From positions 1-43,712 of the forward strand of contig JAKAQW010000009.1 in assembly GCA_021819525.1 (NCBI GenBank): DNA of 43,712 bases. Reading direction: 5' to 3'. This stretch comes from Actinomycetes bacterium. Lineage in GTDB: Bacteria > Actinomycetota > Acidimicrobiia > Acidimicrobiales > UBA8190. Made by a program: the position numbers and the translations under genes. Position 1 is the stretch's first letter; each line of letters begins with the position of its first letter. Of the stretch, positions 24,651 to 33,213 are shown piece by piece. The notes below the pieces were generated by a model. It saw only the letters and a program-made list of their open reading frames with translations, made no database searches and had not been told where the DNA came from.

Positions 24651-26456
24651 TCAGAGGTCGGGGATGTCGTCGAGGGCGTCGCTGATGCCGGTGCGGCAGA
24701 TGGCGTCCTCGGCGGGGCTGGCGAGCGCGCTGAACGCCACCCGGTCGACGCCTGCGGCGAGCAGTCCCTGGCCGCGGGATGCGCCGAGGAGGTAGGCCCG
24801 CTCGCCGGCCGACAGCCCGAACGCCTCGGCGAGGGTGTCGATGGTCTGGGGGGCTTGGCGGAGCAGGATCTGGGTGGCGGCGTTGGCGACGACGGCCTGT
24901 CCGAGGGGGGAGCCGAGGAGGTCTGCGGCGTCCTGGGTGACGACGGTGAGCCCCGCCCAGTGCTTGCGGGCGGACTTGGCCATGCGGAAGAGGAACTCGG
25001 CCCCCGAGCGCTCGGCCATGAGCAGCCACGCCTCGTCGACGATCACGAGACGCCGCTTGCGTTTCGCCGGGTCGGACACCCGCCGCCAGATGGCGTCCAA
25101 GGTGAGGAGCGTGCCTGCGGCCTTGAGCTCGTCGGGGAGGTCCCGGAGGCTGAACACGACGAGGTGCCCATGTGGCTGCGTGGTGGTCGGCCCGTCGAAC
25201 AGCCCCCGGTGCGTGCCCGCCACATACGGGGCGAGGCGGGCGGCAAGGGCCCGGGCTGCCGGGTCGCCGTCGGCGCCGAGCGCGGCGGCGAGGTCGGCGA
25301 GCAGCGGCGCGGGGCGGGCGTGGCTGCGGGGATCGGCGGTGATCCCCGCCGACTCGTAGGCCGAGACGATCCCGCGGTCGAGCGCGGCGGCGGTCGCCGG
25401 GTCGGGCTTCTCGCCGAGGAGCACGGCGACGAGGGTGTGGACGAACAGCGCCCGGCGCACCACCGGACCCGACTCCAGCGCGCCGCCGGGCTCGTCTTCA
25501 GGGGAGTCGTCGCCGCCGCCGTCGTCGCCGGTGCCGGTCAAGGGCCCGGCGTCGAGGTCGAAGGGGTTGACTCGCACGCCTGGGGCGCCGAGGTGCACGT
25601 AGGCGCCGCCGACGGTCTCGGCGAGGCGCCGGTACTCGTCTTCGGGGTCGACGATCGCGATCTCGATGCCTTGGTAGAGGGAGCGGAGCGCTTCGAGCTT
25701 GGCGAGATACGACTTTCCGGCTCCCGAGCGCGCCAGGATGACCGAGTTGTGGTTGTCCTGGGCGAAGCGGTCCCAAGAGACGAGCCCGGTGCCACTGGCG
25801 GTCGTGCCGTAGAGGACGCCGGTGGTGGTCGACAGCTCGGCGGACGCGAAGGGGAAGCTGGCGGCGAGCGCGTCGGTGTCGAACGCCCGGCGCTGGCCGA
25901 GGGCGTCGACCCCGAGGGGCAGCGTGGACGCCCAGCCCTGCAGGCTGCGCCAGGTAGCGGGTCGGGCGTCGAGGAGCATCGACGCGCAGAGCGCCCGCAC
26001 CCGGGCGCACTCGGCGTCCAGGGCCTTCTCGTCGGCGGCGTGGACGGTGAGGACGAGGCCGACCCGGAACAGCTTCTGCTCGCCGCGGGCGAGGCCGGCG
26101 GCGAGCTCGCGGGCGTCCTCGGCGGCGACCTCGACATCGGGATCGGCGAGGCGCCCCTTGGCCGCGTCGGCGCGCCGGCCCGACTCCAGGCGGGCCAACT
26201 GGCGCCGCAGGCGCTCGGCGGCGAGCGCGGCGGGGACCGGGCCGATGTGCACGGCGACGTCGAGGCGCCCGGGGTGGGCGCACAGCGGCTCCAGCCAGCC
26301 CCGCCCGACCTCCCGGGGGTAGCCGGTGACGGCGAAGCTGCGGCACCAACCCTCTCCGACGCGCAGCGCCCGGGGGTGGACCTCGACCGAGTCGGGGCCG
26401 AACGGCGTCGCCGGCTTGGCGGCCGGCCGGGGGATGCGGGCGAACAGCTTGCTCAT
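24651..26456 (-). CDS. virB4: VirB4/TraC-type secretion ATPase
   Basis: 601 residues. The N-terminal domain (RSFAVTGYPREVGRGWLEPL) is followed by the ATPase core: LARSGAGKSYLAKLEAL (Walker A near residue 240), IVDPEDEYRRLAETVGGAYV, then RLVIVDEAWLLM (Walker B near 467) and LTVVTQDAADLLGS. It powers assembly of and transfer through the type IV secretion channel at the membrane. AGGAAGGAG precedes ATG 26456. The start overlaps the preceding gene's stop (ATGA), and a 59-nt gap separates it from the coupling-protein gene. Confidence 0.93.
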   Translation of the reverse strand: MSKLFARIPRPAAKPATPFGPDSVEVHPRALRVGEGWCRSFAVTGYPREVGRGWLEPLCAHPGRLDVAVHIGPVPAALAAERLRRQLARLESGRRADAAKGRLADPDVEVAAEDARELAAGLARGEQKLFRVGLVLTVHAADEKALDAECARVRALCASMLLDARPATWRSLQGWASTLPLGVDALGQRRAFDTDALAASFPFASAELSTTTGVLYGTTASGTGLVSWDRFAQDNHNSVILARSGAGKSYLAKLEALRSLYQGIEIAIVDPEDEYRRLAETVGGAYVHLGAPGVRVNPFDLDAGPLTGTGDDGGGDDSPEDEPGGALESGPVVRRALFVHTLVAVLLGEKPDPATAAALDRGIVSAYESAGITADPRSHARPAPLLADLAAALGADGDPAARALAARLAPYVAGTHRGLFDGPTTTQPHGHLVVFSLRDLPDELKAAGTLLTLDAIWRRVSDPAKRKRRLVIVDEAWLLMAERSGAEFLFRMAKSARKHWAGLTVVTQDAADLLGSPLGQAVVANAATQILLRQAPQTIDTLAEAFGLSAGERAYLLGASRGQGLLAAGVDRVAFSALASPAEDAICRTGISDALDDIPDL

Positions 26457-27508
26457 CGGGTAGCTCCTTCCTGAGCGGGGCTGCCGGACGGGATTGGATC
26501 GTCGAACGGTCCGGCTGTGGGGGCACGATGGGCAAGGGTGACCGGCTCGTCGATCCCGCTTGCCGAGCTGAGGAGTCCTCCGGGCCTGGGCGGGCCAGCT
26601 GGGTCGAGGCTGCGGGCGAGGACACCGCTTGCGGCCACTCCGTCGAGGACCGAGAGGCTGACCCCTGCCGCACCGAGTGCGGTCACCGCCTCGGCGGCCC
26701 GGCGCAGGAGGCGCCCGGCCCCTTCTCCGTCGGTGCTGGCCTGGCCGGCCGGCTGGCGGAGCACGACGAGCACCTCTCGGCGAAGAAGGTCCCGGCTGGC
26801 GGCGAGATCGGCGAGGAACGCGGCGTGGTCGCGGGCTGCCCGCTCCAAGGCGACGTGGGGAAGGCCCGGTGCCGCGTCGAGCAGTGCGTCGATGGCGGGG
26901 CCGACGTCGAGCGGCTCGGCGCGCACGAGGACCTGGACCGGTTCGCCGAGCGAGCTCAAGAACCGGGCGAACCCGGCAACCAGGGCCTCCTGCTCGGCGG
27001 GAGTGCGCAGGCTGAAGGTGACCGCACTCGCCCGGCAGATCACGGCCAGGCCGTCAGCACCGAGGTCGACCACGCCACCGACGCCGATGCCGGCGAGCGG
27101 GAGGCGCAGCGGCGCGGGCAGCGCCGGCGGATGGGACCCGGCCGCGTTGGCGAGGAAGCCAGGGACAGCCGGGACACCGTCGGGTGCGGGGACGAGGCGC
27201 CGGGGCGACCTGCGATGCCGCCACGCCGCAATCACCCAGCGATCGGCGGGGACGCCTTCCATCCGCCCCAGCGCGACCAGCGCGGCGACCGCCCCGACCG
27301 GGATGGCAACTGCACCGTAGGCGGCGGGCGGAACGAGATGTCGGGTGCCGGCGTACCCGGCCCAAAGGACTACGGCGGCGACGGCCAGGATGGCGAGCTG
27401 GCGGGCGGTCAGGCCCGCCAGCAGCTTGTCGGGCCGGTCGACGTCGGCGGGGATCCGGACCCGGCCGGTGTCCTCGGTAGGTTGCCGGCGTCCGGCGGCG
27501 GGGCTCAC
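26453..27508 (-). CDS. PrgI-like / SCO6880-type conjugation membrane protein
   Basis: 351 residues. RVRIPADVDRPDKLLAGLTA followed by RQLAILAVAAVVLWAGYAG and a second helix (AYGAVAIPVGAVAALVALG) matches the PrgI family, small VirB3-like membrane proteins placed before VirB4. Here it is extended by a 250-residue soluble domain (PLAGIGVGGVVDLGADGLAV; FLSSLGEPVQVLVRAEPLDV), as in actinobacterial SCO6880-type proteins, resembling the VirB4 N-terminal region. GTG 27508 overlaps the previous stop by 4 nt. Confidence 0.8.
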   Translation of the reverse strand: MSPAAGRRQPTEDTGRVRIPADVDRPDKLLAGLTARQLAILAVAAVVLWAGYAGTRHLVPPAAYGAVAIPVGAVAALVALGRMEGVPADRWVIAAWRHRRSPRRLVPAPDGVPAVPGFLANAAGSHPPALPAPLRLPLAGIGVGGVVDLGADGLAVICRASAVTFSLRTPAEQEALVAGFARFLSSLGEPVQVLVRAEPLDVGPAIDALLDAAPGLPHVALERAARDHAAFLADLAASRDLLRREVLVVLRQPAGQASTDGEGAGRLLRRAAEAVTALGAAGVSLSVLDGVAASGVLARSLDPAGPPRPGGLLSSASGIDEPVTLAHRAPTAGPFDDPIPSGSPAQEGATR

Positions 27509-28818
27509 AGCCCGACTCCTGCGGCGAGCGCCTTGGCGCCTTTGTAGATGATCACGTCTCGCACGACCCGGCCGATCCCGCCGCGGCCCCGGGATCCGGA
27601 GAACACGACGCGGCTCACCCAGCCGGGGATCTTGACGAGCACCCAGCACAGGCACGCCGAGACGAGCAGGTCGACGACCCCGCCGGTCGACGCGATCCCC
27701 AGGTTGGCCGGGCCGCCCGAGGCGAGGAACACCCGTAGCGCGGTGATCAAGACCAGCGACTGGGCGACCTGGACGGCGAGCGTGCCGGCAAAGGCCCGCC
27801 ACCACAGCTTGGCCAGACCCTCGGTCTGGGGAAGGGCGTGGCAGACGAGGCAGATCGGGCCGGCGACCACCAGCAGGATGACCAAGGCGAGGCGCACGAC
27901 GTAGGTGGCGAGCAGCACGACGGCGAGCACAGCGACCACCCCGCCCAGGAGCACGACGAAGATCCCGCCCGAAGCGAGCGAGCCGAGCACCAGCTGGCGC
28001 AGCACCACCGCGGCATTGGCCGCGTCGACGCCTTGGCCGAGCACCGCGGCGGACAGCGCATCGGCGGTCGAGATGGCCAGACCGGCCAGTCCCAAGCTGG
28101 CGTTCACCGCCACGGCGGCGACAATGATCCTTGGCAGCACATCACGAAGGGCCGTGCGGGTCTCGAACGTCTCATGGCCCATGACGATCGCCCCGCCGGC
28201 CAAGACGAAGAGCACCAAGAACGCGTCGGCGATCCCCTCGGTCATCCGCCACAGCTGGCCGACCCGGCTCTGGGCGGTGACGTTCGGGGTGGCGAGGAGG
28301 GTGTGGCCGAGCAGGGTGAGGACCGGGTCCAGGGCGTCGGTGACGAGGCTTCTGAACCAGTCGTCGATGGCCGCTTCGATGTGGCCGGTGATGTCGAACA
28401 GCCCCGGCGAGGGCTGGGTGCCGCCGCTCACCGTCCCCCCGCTCCCCGGCGTCGGCGTGCTCGGCGTGGTGGTGCCGGACGGGCCGACCTGGATCGGCGG
28501 TGGGCCCTCACCGGCGGTCCCCGAGCCCGATGTCGCAGAGCCTGATGTGGTGGAGCCACCCGTCCCCGAGGTCGACGTCTGTGAGCTCGGGGTCGTTGCC
28601 CCGGTCGTCGCAGCGGCGGCGGGCGCGCTCGGGCTGGTCGCCGTCGGCGAAGCCGTGCGAGCGGCGGTGAGCACGACCGCCGTAGCGCTCGCCGCCGTCC
28701 CGCTTCGGCTGGAGGACGCCGTGTGGTGCCCGGCGGTGCCGAGGGCCAGGACGGCGAACACGACGCCGGCGGCGAGGCGGATCGGGTGCCGGGGTCGCCA
28801 GGCGGGGAGGCGTCGCAT
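27505..28818 (-). CDS. VirB6/TrbL-like polytopic channel protein
   Basis: 437 residues. A signal-like N-terminal helix (RLAAGVVFAVLALGTAG), a Ser/Thr/Gly/Pro-rich extracellular linker of about 110 residues, then six or more membrane helices (AFLVLFVLAGGAIVMG; GIFVVLLGGVVAVLAVVLLA; LALVILLVVAGPICLV). This is the layout of TrbL/VirB6 proteins that line the inner-membrane pore. ATG 28818 overlaps the pilin gene stop (ATGA). The long low-complexity linker is typical of actinobacterial versions. Confidence 0.85.
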   Translation of the reverse strand: MRRLPAWRPRHPIRLAAGVVFAVLALGTAGHHTASSSRSGTAASATAVVLTAARTASPTATSPSAPAAAATTGATTPSSQTSTSGTGGSTTSGSATSGSGTAGEGPPPIQVGPSGTTTPSTPTPGSGGTVSGGTQPSPGLFDITGHIEAAIDDWFRSLVTDALDPVLTLLGHTLLATPNVTAQSRVGQLWRMTEGIADAFLVLFVLAGGAIVMGHETFETRTALRDVLPRIIVAAVAVNASLGLAGLAISTADALSAAVLGQGVDAANAAVVLRQLVLGSLASGGIFVVLLGGVVAVLAVVLLATYVVRLALVILLVVAGPICLVCHALPQTEGLAKLWWRAFAGTLAVQVAQSLVLITALRVFLASGGPANLGIASTGGVVDLLVSACLCWVLVKIPGWVSRVVFSGSRGRGGIGRVVRDVIIYKGAKALAAGVGL

Positions 28819-29141
28819 CAGCCCCCGCCGACGAGGGAGGCGAGGATGGACACGATGAGCGGGGCGAGGACGGCGAGCGCGTAGCCGACGGCCGCCGACT
28901 TGAGGGCGGTCTTGGCCTTCTCGACCTGGCCGGGGTCCCCTCCGGCCGTCAGGTAGCGCAGCCCGCCGATCGTGAGGAACAGCGTGGCGACCCCGGCCAG
29001 GATCCCGACGATCCAGGTGGTGAGGTTCGAGATCAGCCCGCTCAAGGTCTGGGTGCTCCCACCGGCCGCGTAGGCCGGCGAGGCGAGCACCACGACGAGG
29101 GCACCGGCGAGCAGGTCGGCCACGACGAGCCGTCTCGCCAT
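28818..29141 (-). CDS. VirB2/TrbC-like conjugative pilin
   Basis: 107 residues from ATG 29141: a signal peptide (RRLVVADLLAGALVVVLASP, cleavage after AYA) and two helices (WIVGILAGVATLFLTIGGLR; GYALAVLAPLIVSILASLVG) around a short loop with DPGQVEKAKTA, the VirB2/TrbC pattern. No good ribosome-binding site precedes 29141. In-frame GTG codons at 29402 and 29396, the latter with GAGGAG 6 nt upstream and overlapping the preceding gene, could add an 85-residue Thr/Pro/Ala leader. I prefer the shorter form because it begins the signal peptide. It would form the conjugation pilus or surface contact. Confidence 0.75.
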   Translation of the reverse strand: MARRLVVADLLAGALVVVLASPAYAAGGSTQTLSGLISNLTTWIVGILAGVATLFLTIGGLRYLTAGGDPGQVEKAKTALKSAAVGYALAVLAPLIVSILASLVGGG

Positions 29142-29398
29142 CTGCCGCCCGCCCCGTCGGCCGCCAGGGTGGACTGCGGCGCAGGTCGCCCCGGCGGCAC
29201 CTCGAGCGGTCGGATCTGCGGTGGCCTGCCCTGTGCCGGCCTGTCCGGTGGCGGGCGCTGCGTGGGTGGGTTGTATGGGGGTGGGTTGTGTGCGGGTGAG
29301 ACGTGTCGTGGTGGCCTCCTTGGTCGGCGCCCCGGGCGCTGTGCCGGGGTGGGGTTGGGGGTCGCCCCGGCGGGCCGGTTGGACCGGGTTGGGCACTC

Positions 29399-30247
29399 TC
29401 ACCTCCTCGGTGGTGGGTTCGAGCGACGCTTGCCCGGTCGCCGGTCCGCTTTCCGGTCCGGCCGGGGACGACTCCCACTAGAAGAACAAGGGGTTTTGGC
29501 CCTTTTTTGGACAATCTCGATCGAGGAATATTCATCGGAGGTCAGCCAGGCGGCGAGCTTTTGCTCGGCGCGGTAGCGCCGTTTGACGCACGCCCAGTAG
29601 CCGAGTCCGAGTGCGTTGGCCGCGTCTTCGATCGGGACGTCGCCGATGCGGGTCGCCCCGATCAGCTCGGCCTCGGCGGCTTTGATGATCTCGGCGCGCA
29701 CCGCGTGGTCGAGCACGAAGTCGGGATGGCTCCACGGCTGGGGCGGGGCGGCCGACACCGGGTCGCCGGCGGGCCGGCCCACCTCGGCCAGCTCGGTGCG
29801 CAGCAGCCGGGTGGCGCCGATCCGAGCCAGCCAGCACAGCCGCGCCGCGAGGCGCGCCCGGCCCGGTTGGCAGCGGGCGACGGCGCCCAAGAACGCCGCG
29901 AGGGTCTCGGCCTCGATGTCGTCGGCCTTGTCGGGACAGGACTGGACGAGCGGCCAGGCGGCGCGGCGCAGCCCGGGCAGGAGGACCCCCGCCAGCCCGA
30001 CGCTCCAGGCGCCGCCCTCGGCCTTGGCCCGGGCGACGAGGGCGCCGACGACCCGGTCCCGGACCCCGAAGCTCATGGAAGGGTGCAGGAGCATTGCCTG
30101 CAACTCGCCGAGGGGGATCGCCCGGTCGGGGAGGCCCGAGATGGTGGTGCCGTCGAGGGCGAGCGGGCGGGGGCCGGTCACGAGAAGATCGAAGGTCTTC
30201 TCCAAGGTGTCGAACGGCGAGTCGGTGAGGTCGCGTCGAGAAGACAT
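29399..30247 (-). CDS. sigma-like/helix-turn-helix protein heading the conjugation operon
   Basis: 282 residues. No family recognised with certainty. The middle (DDIEAETLAAFLGAVARCQP; ARLCWLARIGATRLLRTE) recalls sigma region 2 helices, and the later part (IGDVPIEDAANALGLGYWAC, then VKRRYRAEQKLAAWL) recalls a sigma region 4 helix-turn-helix. The C-terminus is basic and Ser/Pro-rich. AAAGGAG precedes ATG 30247 by 7 nt. It is the first gene after the GGGAC-repeat region and is coupled to the pilin gene, so a regulatory role in conjugation is the best inference. Confidence 0.5.
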   Translation of the reverse strand: MSSRRDLTDSPFDTLEKTFDLLVTGPRPLALDGTTISGLPDRAIPLGELQAMLLHPSMSFGVRDRVVGALVARAKAEGGAWSVGLAGVLLPGLRRAAWPLVQSCPDKADDIEAETLAAFLGAVARCQPGRARLAARLCWLARIGATRLLRTELAEVGRPAGDPVSAAPPQPWSHPDFVLDHAVRAEIIKAAEAELIGATRIGDVPIEDAANALGLGYWACVKRRYRAEQKLAAWLTSDEYSSIEIVQKRAKTPCSSSGSRPRPDRKADRRPGKRRSNPPPRR

Positions 30248-30304
30248 GGGCGGCTCCTTTGGTCAGGTGAGCCGCCATCGCGCCACGCAGGTAGACCCGG
30301 ATCA

Positions 30305-30590
30305 GTCCCGGATCGGCCCCCCCCGGCCTTTGCTGCCCGTTCCCGTGCGCGGGGCCGGTGTGGGAGCGGTCCCCGTCGACCGGCGCATGTCTGCAGGTCA
30401 ACGGGGTGGGACTCGCGGGTCCCGACCGCGGGACCTGTAGCGGGACTATCGAGCAGGAACGGGGCCGGGATTTTCTTGCCTCGCGTCTCCGTCGCCGTGA
30501 GTCCCGCTGGTGGGACCCCGACTCCCGCGCCGACGGAACGCCCGAGGTCCCACATCTGGGACTAGTCCCGCCCCCTGGTGGGACTAGTCC
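30305..30590. repeat. cluster of GGGAC/GTCCC motifs (candidate operator, oriT or origin)
   Basis: This fills the 336-bp gap between the winged-helix gene and the conjugation operon. GTCCC or GGGAC occurs at 30305, 30369, 30408, 30419, 30430, 30442, 30501, 30512, 30547, 30558, 30565 and 30580, often 11-12 bp apart, one DNA turn. Two copies are palindromes: GGGACTAGTCCC (30558-30569) and GGGACTAGTCC (30580-30590), 22 bp apart; the last overlaps the regulator gene's stop codon. Phasing implies a protein binding one face of the helix. Confidence 0.7.
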
Positions 30591-31156
30591 GAGCTTGCGA
30601 TCCGGTACCGCCGTGGCCGCTCGGCCACCAGCTGGACCTCGCCGGCCGCCACCATGGTGGAGAGGGCATTGGACACCGCGCCGGCCGATCTGCCGAGGGC
30701 CTTGCCGATCCCGGACGGCCCGAAGGACTGCCCGGGACGAGCCGCCAGGTACTCGCGGACCAAGGCGCCGAGCGCGCCAGGGGCGAGCCGCTCGCTGGCA
30801 TCCCCCGCCGGCTCGGATCGGGTTTCCCTGCCGGTCCCGGGGTCGCTCGGGTCGGGCTCGGGAGCAGAGACAGCCTCGCCCGAGGTGGCGGCGAGATCCT
30901 CGCTCGTCGCTCCCTGCGGCTGACGGGTCTCGGGGGCGGGGGTGGCGAGCGACCAGCGGTCGGCGATCCGGGCCCCGCCCGAGCGCCCACCGGGGTTGCG
31001 CCGGATGGTGCCGGCGGCTTCCAGGCGTGCCAGGCGCTTGGCGGCGGTCGAGCGGCCGATCCCAAGCGCGCCTGCGACCTCGGCGGCGGTGATGTCGGGG
31101 AGGGCGGTGAGTGCGTCGGTGATGTCGGTGTCGGTGATGTGCTCGGGGGCTCCCAT
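30584..31156 (-). CDS. double winged-helix DNA-binding protein
   Basis: 190 residues with two helix-turn-helix units joined by an acidic, Pro/Ser-rich linker. The first is at about 18-55 (ITAAEVAGALGIGRSTAAKR then LARLEAAGTIRR), the second at about 133-185 (SFGPSGIGKALGRSAGAVSN then ALSTMVAAGEV). Both resemble MarR/Lrp-like winged helices. GAAGGAGCAACC precedes ATG 31156. Its promoter shares a 38-bp element with the gene at 17.1-17.6 kb, and the GGGAC cluster begins at its 3' end. It probably controls transfer or partition of the element. Confidence 0.75.
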   Translation of the reverse strand: MGAPEHITDTDITDALTALPDITAAEVAGALGIGRSTAAKRLARLEAAGTIRRNPGGRSGGARIADRWSLATPAPETRQPQGATSEDLAATSGEAVSAPEPDPSDPGTGRETRSEPAGDASERLAPGALGALVREYLAARPGQSFGPSGIGKALGRSAGAVSNALSTMVAAGEVQLVAERPRRYRIASSD

Positions 31157-31193
31157 GGTTGCTCCTTCGTGGCTCGGGTCGAGTTCGGTCCCA

Positions 31194-31231
31194 AAGGCCC
31201 TACCTCCACCCCGGCGGCCACCTCAAGGCCA
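31194..31231 (-). promoter_or_regulatory. shared upstream element, copy 2 (candidate promoter)
   Basis: Minus-strand reading: TGGCCTTGAGGT, 11 variable bases, TGGAGGTAGGGCCTT, ending 37 nt before the ATG at 31156. It differs at one conserved base (G for T) from copy 1 at 17642-17679. Confidence 0.6.
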
Positions 31232-31355
31232 AAGACGAGCCCGGCGGTCCGCGGCGCCGGAAGGCCAATGACGAGCAATTCTCGAGATCCGATGTCCAAA
31301 AAGAGGGCCCGGACCCTTGTTCTATAGGTGACGCTTGTCCGGTCGTGGGCTGCCC

Positions 31356-32288
31356 ATGACCACGATCACCACCCCCCAGCCGCCTACCACCCCACCACTT
31401 TCCGCCCAGCCACGTTCCCCCGAGGGCGTACCGCTCGCCGTCTGGCCGGTCGCCCAGACCACCGCCCAGTGGCAACGGGCCGGGCGCTACCTGCCCGAGT
31501 GCGCACGGCACCCCGGAAAGATGCTCCCCGAGCTCGCCCGGCGGATCATCGCCGAGTACTGCGAGCCCGGCGCCCTGGTTGTCGACCCTCTGGCGGGTAT
31601 CGGCACCACCCTCGCCGAGGCCGCCCTGCTCGCTCGGCGTGCCGTCGGGGTCGAGCTCGAAGCCCGCTGGGTGCGCCTGGCTGCCGCCAACCTCGACCAC
31701 ATGCTCGAAGGCGAGCGCCGAGACCTCGCGGAGATCCGCCGGGGCGACGGTCGGGACCTGCCCGAGATCCTCGGTGAGCTCTGTGGTCGGGTCGACCTCG
31801 TCGTCACCTCGCCGCCGTACGCGTGCGACGCCGGGATGATCGACAAGCAGGCCTGGCTCGCCGGCGGGCGGCTGTGCCCGCCCGACACCCTCAACTACTC
31901 GACCGACCGCGCCAACCTTGGCCATGCCCGCGGTCCCGCATATGCGTCGGCTATGGCCGAGGTCTACGCGGCGTGCCACGCCGTGCTGCGCCCCGGGGGG
32001 CGCCTGGTGGTGGTGACCAAAAACACCCGACGGAAGGGCCGCACGTTGGACCTCGCCCGGCTCACCGTCACCCTTGCCACCCAAGCCGGGTTCGCCTACC
32101 TCGGCCACGTCATCGCCCTGCACGCGGCGATCCGCGACAGCGACCTCGTCGCGCGGCCCTCCTACTGGCAGACCATCCAGGTTCGTCACGCCCGAGAGCG
32201 TGGCGAACCGGCCCATCTCGTCGCCCACGAGGACCTGACCGTCTTCAGCGTCCCAGAGTCCCCTTCGGAGGTAGCCGATGCCCGCTGA
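31356..32288 (+). CDS. DNA methyltransferase, first of a tandem pair
   Basis: 310 residues. SAM-binding motif I DPLAGIGTTLAEAAL (about 76-90), VGVELEARW as the adenosine-binding acidic residue, and the catalytic motif TSPPY (about 150) of N4-cytosine or N6-adenine methyltransferases. KMLPELARRIIAEY before motif I matches motif X of this group. The order X-I-IV and the two-domain size suggest a DNA base methyltransferase without attached endonuclease. ATG 31356 has no clear ribosome-binding site; TATAGG at 31323 may be a -10, giving a short or absent leader. It overlaps the next gene by 11 nt. Confidence 0.85.
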   Translation: MTTITTPQPPTTPPLSAQPRSPEGVPLAVWPVAQTTAQWQRAGRYLPECARHPGKMLPELARRIIAEYCEPGALVVDPLAGIGTTLAEAALLARRAVGVELEARWVRLAAANLDHMLEGERRDLAEIRRGDGRDLPEILGELCGRVDLVVTSPPYACDAGMIDKQAWLAGGRLCPPDTLNYSTDRANLGHARGPAYASAMAEVYAACHAVLRPGGRLVVVTKNTRRKGRTLDLARLTVTLATQAGFAYLGHVIALHAAIRDSDLVARPSYWQTIQVRHARERGEPAHLVAHEDLTVFSVPESPSEVADAR

Positions 32289-33213
32289 CATCCCCCTTTC
32301 GGTGTGGCCCACCGCCCAGCGCAACGCCAAGGCCCAGCGCGCCGGGCGCTACGTGGAGATCTCCGGGCATCACCCGGCCAAGATGCTCCCCGCCATCGCC
32401 GCGCGTGCCATCGCCACCTACAGCGCACCCGGCGACCTCGTCTGTGACCCGATGGCCGGGATCGGCTCCACCCTGGTCGAGGCCGTCCACCTCGGCCGTG
32501 ACGCCATCGGTGTCGAGTACGAGGCGAACTGGGCCGACCTTGCCCGAGCGAACATCGCCTACGCCCGCGGCCAAGGCGCGACGGGACACGGCGAGGTCGT
32601 CTGCGGCGATGCCCGCCACCTCCCCGGTGTCGTCGACCCCGCTATCCGCGGCCTCGTCGCCCTCGTGCTCACCTCCCCGCCGTATGGGCCGTCGCTGCAC
32701 GGCCGGGTCACCGCCCGACCCGGCCAGGGCATCGCCAAGTCCCACGACCGCTACTCGACCGACCCGGCCAACCTCGCCCACGTCGGCCTCACCGGGCTCT
32801 TGGAGGCGATGCGCACGATCCTCAGCGGCTGTCGCCAGCTGCTCCGCCCCGGCGGGTACGTGGCCATGACCGTGCGGCCGTGGTGGCACGACGGCCGGCT
32901 CGTCGACCTGCCCGGCCAGCTCGTAGGGGTCGGCGAGGACGCCGGGCTCGTCCTCTACGAGCGCAACGTCGCCCTCCTCACCGGCTTGCGCGGCGAGGGG
33001 CTGGTGCCACGGACCTCGTTCTTCGCCCTCGAAGCGGTCCGCAAGGCCCGGGCCCGCGGTATCCCCCGCCTCGTCATCGCCCACGAGGACCTGCTCGTGT
33101 TCAGAATCCCGCCCGCCGCCTCGGGTTCGGCGTCGATGAGGCTTCTTCGAGAACCCCGAGATCTCGGCGACCCGCCCACCAGCCAGGCCGAGCCACACGA
33201 GCTCGCGGCATGA
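32278..33213 (+). CDS. DNA methyltransferase, second of a tandem pair
   Basis: 311 residues and a clear paralogue of the preceding protein: SVWPTAQRNAKAQRAGRYVE parallels its VWPVAQTTAQWQRAGRYLP, motif I is DPMAGIGSTLVEAVH, and the catalytic motif is TSPPYGPSLHG (about 132). The central 60 residues and the C-terminus diverge, where target recognition would be expected. ATG 32278 lies inside the end of the first gene. No restriction endonuclease is adjacent, so the pair probably protects the element's DNA or modifies host DNA. Confidence 0.85.
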   Translation: MPADIPLSVWPTAQRNAKAQRAGRYVEISGHHPAKMLPAIAARAIATYSAPGDLVCDPMAGIGSTLVEAVHLGRDAIGVEYEANWADLARANIAYARGQGATGHGEVVCGDARHLPGVVDPAIRGLVALVLTSPPYGPSLHGRVTARPGQGIAKSHDRYSTDPANLAHVGLTGLLEAMRTILSGCRQLLRPGGYVAMTVRPWWHDGRLVDLPGQLVGVGEDAGLVLYERNVALLTGLRGEGLVPRTSFFALEAVRKARARGIPRLVIAHEDLLVFRIPPAASGSASMRLLREPRDLGDPPTSQAEPHELAA

